Source: an uncultured Acidobacteriaceae bacterium (GTDB lineage: Bacteria > Acidobacteriota > Terriglobia > Terriglobales > Acidobacteriaceae). Taken from it: 64,000 bases of DNA. Each line of letters begins with the position of its first letter. Within the stretch, counting starts at the first letter, position 1. Both the position numbers and the translations under genes were made by a program. The stretch is taken from NCBI GenBank assembly GCA_903828675.1, contig CAIKND010000036.1, positions 90,709 through 154,708 on the forward strand, written 5' to 3'. Under the pieces are notes generated by a model that did no database searches, was not told the DNA's origin, and saw only the letters and a program-made list of their open reading frames with translations. This document shows, piece after piece, positions 1-8,825 of this stretch.

Positions 1-626
1 GAAACCTGGTCAAGCTGCGCGCCGACAAGGTATTTGGTCCAGGCCAGCAACTGACCGGTCTCTGCGCTGAAGAGTTCGACTATGGGATCGGTGATGTCGT
101 ACAGTCCGGGGCCGCCCTTTTGCATGTAGAGGTGAGCGGGCGCTCCCCAGAAGGTTTCCTCGCAGATGAGCCAGACGCCGTCGGCGATGTCGTCGACAAA
201 GCGGCCCTTGCCCTCAAGGCATTCTGCCAGAACAAGCCGCTCCAACTGACTGTGACGGCCAAAGCTTTGAGCTTCATATCTGGACCGGTTGCCGTTGCGC
301 TTGAACTCGAGGAAACTGGTGGCGAGAACCGCAGGCCATCCTGCCTTTTGATCGGCCTCAGCCTGTTGCACGATGGGCGTGCGGAGATCCTCTGGTACTG
401 CAGTCCACGCGGCACGCTCGTCCCAGCGCGGGTAGGGATGGTACTTGTCGGCGGACATCAGGTTACTGGTGAGGAAGGATTCAGTGAAGATTGAGCTGAG
501 GAGGTTCTGCGGAGATAGTGCTTCCGGGGTGCTGCTCGGGTCAATGGATAAGGCTCCCATGGAGCGAAGGAGTTTATGCTGCCCAGCCAAGGCCATGCTG
601 CCTGCAAGAAAATGACGACGATTCAT
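1..626 (-). CDS. Tat-exported heparinase II/III-like protein, N-terminal part (cut by window edge)
   Basis: The reading frame is open from an ATG at 626 to the left edge (about 208 codons) with no stop, so the gene continues outside the window. An AGAGGAAA motif sits about 7 nt before the ATG. The product begins MNRRHFLAGSMALAG, a twin-arginine type leader. It then shows YHPYPRW, GKGRFVDDIADGVW and FWGAPAHLYMQK. The same blocks occur in the same order in the complete protein encoded at 2500-4551, so the two are clear paralogs. By that relationship it is probably an exported (alpha/alpha)-toroid polysaccharide lyase-like enzyme. The catalytic C-terminal half is not visible, so substrate and activity are unknown. 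It is divergent from the gene at 890, with about 260 bp between them. Confidence 0.85.
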   Translation of the reverse strand, partial: MNRRHFLAGSMALAGQHKLLRSMGALSIDPSSTPEALSPQNLLSSIFTESFLTSNLMSADKYHPYPRWDERAAWTAVPEDLRTPIVQQAEADQKAGWPAVLATSFLEFKRNGNRSRYEAQSFGRHSQLERLVLAECLEGKGRFVDDIADGVWLICEETFWGAPAHLYMQKGGPGLYDITDPIVELFSAETGQLLAWTKYLVGAQLDQV

Positions 627-889
627 GGAGTGTTTCCTCTCATTTGAATTGGACACCGCTGCACTCTATCTGCGAGATGCCGAATGGCTCATGGGCCCGG
701 AGATGGAGTGGAGCGAATCGTCCAGTGTGCATTGAAATCCGCAGAAGCCTGTTGGCCGCAATCTTCATTGCAGCTTGACAGCCGCGAGCAAGTATACTCC
801 GCGAGGCACCACGGCGGATCGCGGCAAATGCCCTGAATATTTGAGGGCGCTTCCAGACGGGTGGGGGATTCCGATAGAGTGGGGTAATC

Positions 890-2275
890 GTGATTATCAA
901 TTTCCCCAGACGCGCGCACGATCACAACTGGGAGATGGACCCCATCACCCGTTCCCTGCTGGATACCGATTTTTACAAGTTGCTGATGCTGCAGTTTATC
1001 TGGAAGAATTTCGCTAACTTGCATACGTCGTTCACGCTGCTCAACCGCACAGTGTCGGTGCGGCTTGGGGAGATCGTCGGCGTACATGCGCTGCGCGAGC
1101 AATTGGAAGCCACCAAGAAATTGCGTTTTCACAAATCCGAGTTGATCTGGCTGGCGGGCAACACGTTCTATGGACGGCGCGGCATGTTTGAGCCTGCGTT
1201 TCTGGAATGGCTGGCGCGCGATTTCCGGCTTTCGGATTTTGAGTTATCAGTGGAAGACGGGCAAGTGGTACTGAGTTTCAGCGGGCTTTGGACCGAGACG
1301 ACGATGTGGGAGATTTACGTGCTCTCTATCATTGACGAGTTGAAGACGCGCGCGATGCTGAAGAAGCTGGGCGAGTTGGAACTGGACATCCTTTACGCAC
1401 GCGCAAAGACCAAACTGTGGGAAAAGATGGAGCATTTGCGCGGCGTTCCGAAGTTGAGCGTGAGCGATTTTGGAACAAGGCGGCGGCACAGCTTTCTGTG
1501 GCACGAGTATGTAGTGAAGGCCATGAGCGACGTGCTTGGCGCGAGCTTCGCGGGCAGTTCGAATACTTATCTTGCGTATAAACACGATCTGGAAGCTATC
1601 GGCACCAATGCGCACGAGTTACCCATGGCACTTGCCGCCCTGGCGACGAACGACGATGAGTTAAGAAGCGCGCAATACCGCCTGCTCGAGCTATGGCAGA
1701 AGAGTTATCAGGGCGAGCTCAAGATTCTGCTTCCTGACACATTTGGGACAACGCAGTTTTTGGAGAATGCGCCGGATTGGGTGGCGGACTGGACGGGCCA
1801 GCGCGTCGACAGCAAGGACCCGTACGTGGCGGGCGACGAATACATCGCCTGGCTAGAGCGGCGAGGACACGATCCGCGCCTGAAGCTGCTCATCGCCTCC
1901 GATGGAATGGATGTGGAACAGATTCTCGGGCTGCACGCTTACTTTGCAGGGACGATTCGGAATGGAGCTTCACCCGCGGATTTTCATGGCGCCAGCGATT
2001 TTCTGGATGAGACGAAATGGATTCCCAACCGGCGTATTCGATTCAGTGCGGGATGGGGGACATTTTTGACGAACGACTTCAGGGGCTGCAATCCACAAGG
2101 CGATGAGGGTTTCGACCCGGTGAGCCTGGTGTGCAAACTGAGCGATGTGGAAGGCAGACCGGCGGTAAAACTCTCAGACAATTACTCCAAGGCTCTTGGC
2201 GATGCAGATGAAATCGAGCGTTATCGCCGAGTGTTTGGGACGGCAGGAGTTGCGGACGCACCGGTGCTGACGTAA
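890..2275 (+). CDS. pncB: Nicotinate phosphoribosyltransferase
   Basis: This enzyme converts nicotinate and PRPP to nicotinate mononucleotide in the Preiss-Handler NAD salvage route, in the cytoplasm. The 461-residue product has the usual length and the family landmarks: an N-terminal LLDTDFYKLLM, the SDFGTRRRHSF block, GTNAHE with His242 as the expected phosphorylated histidine, and the IASDGMD and SAGWGT blocks near the C terminus. The start is a GTG preceded by a GGGG run 4 to 5 nt upstream. An in-frame ATG 15 codons later lies too close to its purine run to be preferred. The gene stands alone between two paralogous exported lyase-like genes, and no functional link to them is apparent. Confidence 0.95.
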   Translation: MIINFPRRAHDHNWEMDPITRSLLDTDFYKLLMLQFIWKNFANLHTSFTLLNRTVSVRLGEIVGVHALREQLEATKKLRFHKSELIWLAGNTFYGRRGMFEPAFLEWLARDFRLSDFELSVEDGQVVLSFSGLWTETTMWEIYVLSIIDELKTRAMLKKLGELELDILYARAKTKLWEKMEHLRGVPKLSVSDFGTRRRHSFLWHEYVVKAMSDVLGASFAGSSNTYLAYKHDLEAIGTNAHELPMALAALATNDDELRSAQYRLLELWQKSYQGELKILLPDTFGTTQFLENAPDWVADWTGQRVDSKDPYVAGDEYIAWLERRGHDPRLKLLIASDGMDVEQILGLHAYFAGTIRNGASPADFHGASDFLDETKWIPNRRIRFSAGWGTFLTNDFRGCNPQGDEGFDPVSLVCKLSDVEGRPAVKLSDNYSKALGDADEIERYRRVFGTAGVADAPVLT

Positions 2276-2499
2276 CGTACGCGCGGGCAGAGCAGCGAGG
2301 CTGCTCAGTATTGCAGCGCTATGATGGTGGATGGTCCGCAAGAACACGCTACTCTAGTATGATTTTCCCGTATCTCGCCCGCGTGAAATGCGGAGAGATG
2401 TCGCATCCGCACGATTGCACCGAATTCTTATCCCAGGTTTGCTGGTATGACGGGCCCGGGACCGTATTTATACGTTCAACCACTACCTGAGGGAATCCA

Positions 2500-4551
2500 T
2501 TGAAAGAACTTTATCAAAACATCGCTCCGCTTACGCGCCGGAGCTTTCTTGCGGGGTCCACACTCCTGCTGGGCGCGAGCGCATTAGAAGGCCTTGATGT
2601 TCATATGCTGCCGGTGAAAAACACGGCATTTCCGCGGGGCAAGGCCCGCAACCTGCTGGCTAAGCAGTGCAGCCCGGAGGCTCTGAAGGCCAGCCTGCTG
2701 CCGATTGAGAAGTACAAGCCTTATCCGAGGATAGGGGACGCGGGATGGGCAAACCTGGCCCCCGAGCGGCGCGCCGCCATGGTCGCCGAAGGGGAGCGAA
2801 ATCTCAACCATACCTACGAAGCGCTTTCAGCAACGCTGATTCTGAGTTATGTTCGCGTCGGCAATCGCTCCAACTACGAGCGTGGCCGCACTGCGAACCT
2901 AGCTGCCTTGCAGGCTCTGACATACGCCGAATGCGTCGAAGACAAGGGGCGCTTTCTCGACGACATTGTGAATGGACTCTGGTGCATCTGCGAGCAGAGT
3001 TTCTGGGGTGTGCCGGCGCACTTGTATATTCAAAAGGCTGGACTGGGGCTGCCCGATCCAAAAGATCCGATCGTGGATCTGTTTGCGGCGCAGACGGCAG
3101 CGGAGCTTGCCACGGTGGTCTATTTGCTGGGCGACCGGCTGGACAAGATCTCTCCGTTTATCACCGAGCGGGTGTACCTGGAAGCGGAGCGGCGGATCTT
3201 GAAGCCACTGCTGGTGCAGAACTTTATGTGGATGGGCCTGCCGAACTCGAAGCGCCGCGACGACCTGCCGTGGGATGCAACGCCAGCGGGCGAGGTGCAG
3301 CCGGTAAACAATTGGGATGCGTGGATCTGCTGGAGTTGGCTGACCACGGCCCTGCTGCTGGACCGCGATGCCGCTAGACGGACAGCCGCTGTTCAGAAGT
3401 CGATGATTTGCCTGGATAACTTCATCAACACCTATCCCGACGATGGCGGCTGCGAAGAGGGTTGCTCGTACTGGAATCGCGCGCCTGGCTCGATGCTGGA
3501 CGCGCTGGATCTGTTGGGCTCGGCCACCAACAACCGTGTGAACATCTGGCACGAGCCGCTGCTGCGGAGGATGGGCGAATTCATTGTGGAGACGCGCATC
3601 GCCACGAATCTCTTCCTGAATTCCGGCGACGCGCATTCCAAGCAGGAACTGGATCGCGATTTGCTGTTCCGCTATGGCAAGCACGTGAACAGTTCGATGA
3701 TGCTTGCGCTGGCCACTGGAGATATGCCGAAGAAATATACGCCACGCACGTTGCCGGCCGTCTTCGGCGAGGCGGCACTGCGCGCAGAGCCTGCCGGCAC
3801 ATCGCCGCTGCTGAAGGATGTGTGGCTGCCGGAAACGGCGCTGATGGCCGCACGCATCGAGACGAATAGGGCGAAGGGCCCGTACCTCGCCTGCATCGCA
3901 TCCGATAACGGCAAGAGCCACAGCCACAACGATACCGGGAGCTTCTGGATCTATCTCGACGGCGAACCGGTCATCATCGACCTGGGCGCGGAGGCTTATC
4001 AGAAACAGAGCTTCGACGAACACCGGTATGAATTGCCTTCAACTCAGTCGACTTACCACAATTTGCCTACGATCGGAACCGTTCAGCAGGGTGTGGGTTC
4101 GGCCTTTCGCGCGACAGACCTGCACTATGTGGCGGATAGCACGATGGCCTCGATGGAGATGAACCTCGCGGAAGCGTATCCGGCAGAAGCGGGCCTGCGC
4201 GAGTGGAAGCGGAGTGTGGGGCTTGACCGGACTAAAGGCCAGATATCGATCAAGGACAGGTTTGCGCTGAGATCGAAAGCGTCCGATATCACATGGTCAC
4301 TAATGACTTGCCGCGAAGTGAAGGTCGAGGATGGCAAGCTGCGGTTTGCGCCGCGGGCGGAGGATCACTCGGGAGAAGTAACGCTCGATTACGATTCGAC
4401 GATGTTGACGGCTGAGGTGGAGACCATGAAGCTGACCAACTCAGGGCTTGTGGGCACCTGGGGACCGGTTGTCTACAGGGTGCTTCTGAAAACGAGGCGG
4501 CCGATGACAGACGGCGAGAGCAGGTTGATGTTTCGACCGGTAACCGCGTAA
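2500..4551 (+). CDS. Tat-exported heparinase II/III-like protein
   Basis: The product has 683 residues. A twin-arginine leader (LTRRSFLAG at residues 11-19, then a hydrophobic stretch) sends it across the inner membrane folded. The N-terminal two thirds are helical with repeated aromatic motifs, typical of an (alpha/alpha)-toroid. The C-terminal third is beta-rich and contains SHSHNDTGSFWIYLDG and TYHNLPTIG, which match the heparinase II/III C-terminal signature (His-x-His-x-Asp followed by a hydrophobic strand). The family degrades uronic-acid polysaccharides such as heparan or alginate by beta-elimination. The actual substrate here is not evident. The start is TTG, chosen because GAGGGA lies 6 nt upstream. 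The N-terminal half is paralogous to the cut gene at 1-626. Confidence 0.85.
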   Translation: MKELYQNIAPLTRRSFLAGSTLLLGASALEGLDVHMLPVKNTAFPRGKARNLLAKQCSPEALKASLLPIEKYKPYPRIGDAGWANLAPERRAAMVAEGERNLNHTYEALSATLILSYVRVGNRSNYERGRTANLAALQALTYAECVEDKGRFLDDIVNGLWCICEQSFWGVPAHLYIQKAGLGLPDPKDPIVDLFAAQTAAELATVVYLLGDRLDKISPFITERVYLEAERRILKPLLVQNFMWMGLPNSKRRDDLPWDATPAGEVQPVNNWDAWICWSWLTTALLLDRDAARRTAAVQKSMICLDNFINTYPDDGGCEEGCSYWNRAPGSMLDALDLLGSATNNRVNIWHEPLLRRMGEFIVETRIATNLFLNSGDAHSKQELDRDLLFRYGKHVNSSMMLALATGDMPKKYTPRTLPAVFGEAALRAEPAGTSPLLKDVWLPETALMAARIETNRAKGPYLACIASDNGKSHSHNDTGSFWIYLDGEPVIIDLGAEAYQKQSFDEHRYELPSTQSTYHNLPTIGTVQQGVGSAFRATDLHYVADSTMASMEMNLAEAYPAEAGLREWKRSVGLDRTKGQISIKDRFALRSKASDITWSLMTCREVKVEDGKLRFAPRAEDHSGEVTLDYDSTMLTAEVETMKLTNSGLVGTWGPVVYRVLLKTRRPMTDGESRLMFRPVTA

Positions 4552-4587
4552 CAAGAAATAGCCTGACTTGCTTTGCTACATGAATCT

Positions 4588-4621
4588 GGCCGCGCCTGGA
4601 GATTTCTCCATAAGCGCGGCC
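4588..4621. terminator. Bidirectional hairpin between convergent genes
   Basis: GGCCGCGC (4588-4595) pairs perfectly with GCGCGGCC (4614-4621). The loop contains a small GGAG/CTCC stem of its own. A T-rich stretch (ATTTGTTTT) follows on the plus strand. It lies between the convergent ends of the lyase-like gene (4551) and the TonB receptor gene (4659). Confidence 0.7.
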
Positions 4622-4658
4622 GGATTTGTTTTAGCAAGGTACTCTCGAAGTTGTTCTA

Positions 4659-7397
4659 TCAGCGACCGAACGGCGCGAATCCGAAGGTGATCGAGACGGA
4701 GAAACTGCGCCCCGACATGATGCCCGTAGAGTCGGCTCCTGCATTCGAAAAGCCCGTAGTTGCTGCGAACTGATCTGTATAGGTTGTGCCGTTGGTCCCC
4801 AAAAAGCTAGCCGGGGACGCCTTTGTCGCCAGGGTCAGACTCTGCAGGTTGTGCGCATCCAGAAGGTTGTTTGCGCTGAGGCGGATCTTGGTCTGGTCGA
4901 AGATGGAGCGGTTACGGATGGTGTAGTTGACGAAGGTGTTGACGGTGCTGAAGGGAGCGATAACGGCCTGGTTGTGATAGGCCTTGTTGTCCACATGCTG
5001 CTCGCCAACGCGCTTATTGAAGAAGCCCAGATCGAGGCCTCGTTTTGCATAAGTGAGGCCTTGAAACTCTGTGTCGGTAGGCGTTTGAGAAACCCACAAG
5101 CCGCCCGGAGTCTTTTGGTAGTACGGCGCGGCAGCAGTGCCAGCATTCAGCGAACCGGAATAGACCGCATTGGACGCGCTTCCATTCAGATAGAGATTGA
5201 ATCCGTGAGATGCGTAGGTAGTCTCAAACTCCACGCCCTGGGTGATGGAACTGGGTTGAAGATAGAACACCGTTTCGCTTGTCGTGTTGTCGATTGTGGA
5301 TGAGTAGCTGTTCTGAAAGCGAATTCGATAGGCATCCGCATCGAGAGTTATGTTCTGCCCTTTATAAACAGAGCCAATCTGATACGTAGTGGATTTCTGC
5401 TGTTTGGGCGGCGTCAATAGACCGGGAGTGGGGACCGATGCCGAAGGAGTGTGGTTGTAGTCGTAGACATTGCTTGGCGGCACGATGCTGCCGGTTGCCA
5501 CCTGTCCGTAGACCGACCAGTTAGGTTGGATGCGATAGTTCGCGTCCAGCGAGGGCAGCCACGCAATGAAGCGGCCGGTGTCGCTGACGGTGCCCGGACA
5601 GCCGGTGGTCTGGCCAAGCGGGCACAGATTCCCTACCGTCTTGCCGTCATCGGAGTGATGGAGGATATCAAAGGTGTAGGCGGCGAATTTGGTACCTGCA
5701 GTGATGTTGAACTGCGGCGCCACATGGAACTCATATTCGACATAGGGCTGATAGGATTTGGTCCAGAATTGCTCTGCAAAATTCGGCAATGCCTGATCGG
5801 CCCAGTTGCTCAACGGGTCGCTGGGATACTGATGGCGATCGGTCCGAGCCCATTCATACCAAAGACCGGTGCGCAAAATGCCAAGCTTCGAAGTCTGTGT
5901 GACGACCAGTGTCTCACCATACTTGCGATAGCTGTTGTACTTATCGACGCCACAAGGAAGGATGCCTGAAACCTGGACGTTACATGGTGCGATTTTTACG
6001 CCGTTGTAAGTGGTGGAACCATTGATGGTGGAAGCCTCAGTAATGGGCGTCGCGTTGCTGAAGAGTTCGGCATTGTCGTAGTTGTAGGTATACGGCTTTA
6101 CTTCGAGGTACCAGCCCTTGCCAAGCTCGGACTTGAGACTTACATACTCGAAGTCGGTGGGCACATGGTAGGTGTTGTATTGATAGTCCAGCCAGTTAAT
6201 GGGATCAGAGTTGTTGGTCAACAGGAACTTGATGCCTGCGCCAGCAAACGGCGCGGTCGCCCCGGAGCATGTGTAAGTGTTGGCTGCGTCAGCCGCAGAA
6301 GGACCATATGCCTGGCAGCGGGTCTGGTTGAGGCCGGGCGCGTTTGAGTTGAGTTGAACGACGCCACTAAAACCGGTCAGTACGGTATTGGGTGAGAACT
6401 GGTACTGGTAGAGAAGCGAGCCAGCATTACGTGAGTTGAAGTTGAAGGTCTGGTAGCCGTCCGAACTCATGTGGTGGCCGTCAATGAACAAATTCGATTT
6501 CTTGGCACCGCCAAACAAACCAAAGCTGCCGGAGTTGAACGCACCGTCATAGAGCTTGGTGTTCCATGTGCCGTAGGATACTGCGCCGCGAACATCGAAC
6601 TCACTGGTCAGCGGTTTCGACAACAAATGGATGGAACCGCCGAACGGGGTGGGGCCAACGGTTGAAGCAGAACCAGGGCTGCGGTCGAAGTCCACACCTC
6701 CAACCCACTGCGACGGGAAGAACGCCCAGGAGTGGTGCGTCGGCGAGTTGGTATCGTAAAACGGGATGCCGTCAAAGTCGATGTCGTAATCGCCATCCGG
6801 GAAGCCACGGAAGTAGGTTTTACTCTGGCCGAGCCCAACGCCGTCGGCGCTGAGACTGAATGCGCCAGGAACGATCTGAACGATCTCCCCGTAGTCGGCA
6901 ACGGGCGAGGTGAAGTTCTCAATGTAGTTGTTTGAAATGAGCGATTGCGGGGAACGCTCTTCAATAAAGCCGCCGCTAAGCGCCACTTGCGCCGCGATGG
7001 AGTCGACACCTGCGTTGACCGTAACCTGGGTAGTAACAGCGCTGACGGTCAGGGTTAGCTGCACATATTGGATTTGCGCGGCAGCGAGCGCTATACCGCT
7101 CCGAATGCTCGTTCCGAAGCCGCTTGCGTTTGCATCTACGGTATAAGAGCCGGCAGCAAGCGCATCAGCCGAGTAATGCCCGTTGGCGTCGGTGTTGAGG
7201 ATCTTCGATGCACCAGTGGCTTCGTTCCTAATCGTGACAGTTGCATTCACGACGCCTTTTCCCTGAACATCGAGGATCGTCCCGGTAAGAACAGAATTCG
7301 GCGTCTGCGCGTGGAGCGCGACAGCGACGAACAGGATGAGAGTCGAAAGAATCAAGGCGAAATGACTCTTGCGCACGCTTTTGAGAGTGTGGGTCAA
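4659..7397 (-). CDS. TonB-dependent receptor with N-terminal carboxypeptidase-regulatory-like domain
   Basis: This is a 912-residue outer-membrane active transporter. A signal peptide (residues 1-30) is followed by a carboxypeptidase-regulatory-like Ig fold at about 33-115 (VLTGTILDVQGKGVVNATV). Next come a plug domain at about 125-260 (SADGVGLGQSKTYFRGF, then FDGIPFYDTNSPTHHSW and GGSIHLLSKP) and a beta-barrel to the C terminus. The barrel and plug look more like a FecA/siderophore-type receptor than the larger Oar protein at 38802-42161. The start is TTG at 7397, supported by GGAGG 6 nt upstream. An ATG is not available nearby in frame. The ligand is unknown. The gene ends convergently with the lyase-like gene at 2500-4551, and its neighbour at 7490 is divergent. 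Confidence 0.9.
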   Translation of the reverse strand: MTHTLKSVRKSHFALILSTLILFVAVALHAQTPNSVLTGTILDVQGKGVVNATVTIRNEATGASKILNTDANGHYSADALAAGSYTVDANASGFGTSIRSGIALAAAQIQYVQLTLTVSAVTTQVTVNAGVDSIAAQVALSGGFIEERSPQSLISNNYIENFTSPVADYGEIVQIVPGAFSLSADGVGLGQSKTYFRGFPDGDYDIDFDGIPFYDTNSPTHHSWAFFPSQWVGGVDFDRSPGSASTVGPTPFGGSIHLLSKPLTSEFDVRGAVSYGTWNTKLYDGAFNSGSFGLFGGAKKSNLFIDGHHMSSDGYQTFNFNSRNAGSLLYQYQFSPNTVLTGFSGVVQLNSNAPGLNQTRCQAYGPSAADAANTYTCSGATAPFAGAGIKFLLTNNSDPINWLDYQYNTYHVPTDFEYVSLKSELGKGWYLEVKPYTYNYDNAELFSNATPITEASTINGSTTYNGVKIAPCNVQVSGILPCGVDKYNSYRKYGETLVVTQTSKLGILRTGLWYEWARTDRHQYPSDPLSNWADQALPNFAEQFWTKSYQPYVEYEFHVAPQFNITAGTKFAAYTFDILHHSDDGKTVGNLCPLGQTTGCPGTVSDTGRFIAWLPSLDANYRIQPNWSVYGQVATGSIVPPSNVYDYNHTPSASVPTPGLLTPPKQQKSTTYQIGSVYKGQNITLDADAYRIRFQNSYSSTIDNTTSETVFYLQPSSITQGVEFETTYASHGFNLYLNGSASNAVYSGSLNAGTAAAPYYQKTPGGLWVSQTPTDTEFQGLTYAKRGLDLGFFNKRVGEQHVDNKAYHNQAVIAPFSTVNTFVNYTIRNRSIFDQTKIRLSANNLLDAHNLQSLTLATKASPASFLGTNGTTYTDQFAATTGFSNAGADSTGIMSGRSFSVSITFGFAPFGR

Positions 7398-7489
7398 ATG
7401 GATCCTCCAAATTGTGAATAGAACAGGGTGTCTTGATCGGTTTGGTTGTTAGAGTCACCTGATACTTCCGCTGAGAATAGCAATCGAAC

Positions 7490-8593
7490 GTGAAAGACAG
7501 ATTGCAGGAATGTTTCAGCAACGTGACATACTGTGAAAACGCGATGAATGGAATCCAGAATGCGAGTTGGTATGCAAGCCGGTTGAGGCAAGAGTTGGGC
7601 GTGCTCAATCAGCGATATGCGCAGGGACGGGCGCATGTGGAGAGTTACGGAAACCCGTCGGTGATTGTGTATGCGCCCGAATACTGCACAAGTGGAGATC
7701 TAACCGACGGGAATGCGTTGGTGGAAGAGCGGCACGGGAATTTTTTCGATGCTGCCTATGCTTCGATCATGGCGCGCCCGGAGTGGATGCGACGCTTCAA
7801 CAAGGTTCATACACAGGGTTCGCGGTCACTGCCTAGAGCAGAGCGGCGTTGGCGTGAGTTGGACTCTTCCATGAGTTCGGACGCGCTGCTGATGAATGTG
7901 TTTTGCGCGCCGGGCGTAGCGGAGTCGTCGGCGGTGCGGAATGCGCTGGGAGTCGATGGCGAGTCTGCTCCGGTGTTTGGCTGGAAGGCGCGGGTGCCAT
8001 TATCGAGCGGGAGATTCGATCGGACCGAGGTTGATATGCGATGGGGATCCCTCCTGGTGGAAGCCAAGCTGACCGAAGGGGATTTCCAGTCGCGCGAGAC
8101 GGCGATTGTGGAGGGCTACCGGGACTTCGATGCGGTCTTTGACCGGGAGATGCTGCCGAAGATTCAGATGCCTCCGAAGAGGCGGAAAGAACGGAGCGAG
8201 TTTCCCGAAATCTATTCGCAGGAGTTTGAAAGCCTGATCGATACAACTGCAGAACGGACTCTGGATGCGGGCTTGGGCTTCGATGGGAACGAATCAGGCG
8301 AAGCCGCTTATGCGCACTATCAATTGATACGCAATGTGCTGGCGGCTCATGCTGGCGGGTGCAGCTTTTGTGTTGTGCACGACGAGCGCAGGCCGGACTT
8401 GCGGGAAGAGTGGTTCCGGGTGATGGCCGCGGTGAAGAGCGCAGATTTGCGGGTTCGCATGAAGGTTCTTACCTGGCAGGAGTTATGCGCGTTTGTGCCG
8501 GACGAGTTACAGGATTTTCTGGACTTGAAGTATGGGATTGTGGCTCCGGGAAAGGCTGCATCGCCGGTGGGGGAAGTTACGGACCTCGAATAA
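7490..8593 (+). CDS. Putative PD-(D/E)XK nuclease-fold protein, orphan
   Basis: The 367-residue product has no signal peptide or membrane segment. The most informative block is EVDMRWGSLLVEAKLTE at residues 180-196. It gives Asp182, then Glu191-Ala-Lys193 at the end of a hydrophobic strand, which is the spacing and context of a PD-(D/E)XK active site. I associate this block with uncharacterised restriction-endonuclease-like proteins (the PGN_0703 type), but this is from memory of the motif only. No methyltransferase or other restriction component flanks it. The start is a GTG with a poor ribosome-binding site. An ATG at codon 19 is an alternative. The gene is divergent from the TonB receptor with only about 90 bp between them. 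Confidence 0.6.
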   Translation: MKDRLQECFSNVTYCENAMNGIQNASWYASRLRQELGVLNQRYAQGRAHVESYGNPSVIVYAPEYCTSGDLTDGNALVEERHGNFFDAAYASIMARPEWMRRFNKVHTQGSRSLPRAERRWRELDSSMSSDALLMNVFCAPGVAESSAVRNALGVDGESAPVFGWKARVPLSSGRFDRTEVDMRWGSLLVEAKLTEGDFQSRETAIVEGYRDFDAVFDREMLPKIQMPPKRRKERSEFPEIYSQEFESLIDTTAERTLDAGLGFDGNESGEAAYAHYQLIRNVLAAHAGGCSFCVVHDERRPDLREEWFRVMAAVKSADLRVRMKVLTWQELCAFVPDELQDFLDLKYGIVAPGKAASPVGEVTDLE

Positions 8594-8683
8594 CGACTAG
8601 TGAGGGTTTGTCTAGGATTGGGGGCGAGCGTTTGAGTTTGCCGAGGAGTCTCTGAATAGGTCATAGACGGTGGCGGGCTCACC

Positions 8684-8805
8684 CTCAGAGGCTAAAGCCC
8701 ACACTCATTTCGCTCGGCTTGCGGCGCGGCAAAAGCCGCGCCCTTTCAAAACAGTGCCTTGATAAGTGTCTTTCCGCAGCCTGTAAAGCCGTGCCGCTTC
8801 AAAAC
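8684..8805. repeat. Intergenic dyad repeat, copy 1 plus a degenerate half copy
   Basis: Positions 8684-8752 carry GAGGCTAAAGCCC followed by GCGGCGCGGCAAAAGCCGCG and CCCTTTCAAAAC. A degenerate second unit, AGCCTGTAAAGCCGTGCC with CTTCAAAAC, ends at about 8805. Near-identical copies lie at 11244-11312 and, partially, at 13607-13640. Each half is a short palindrome around an AAAG core, so the RNA would fold into small hairpins. The region 8594-8825 holds no gene. Confidence 0.75.
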
Positions 8806-8825
8806 TTCGTCTTATTCCGAGTTAT

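Noticed and set aside
775..798. TTGACA followed by TATACT upstream of pncB
   Set aside because: The spacer is only 12 nt, too short for a sigma-70 promoter.
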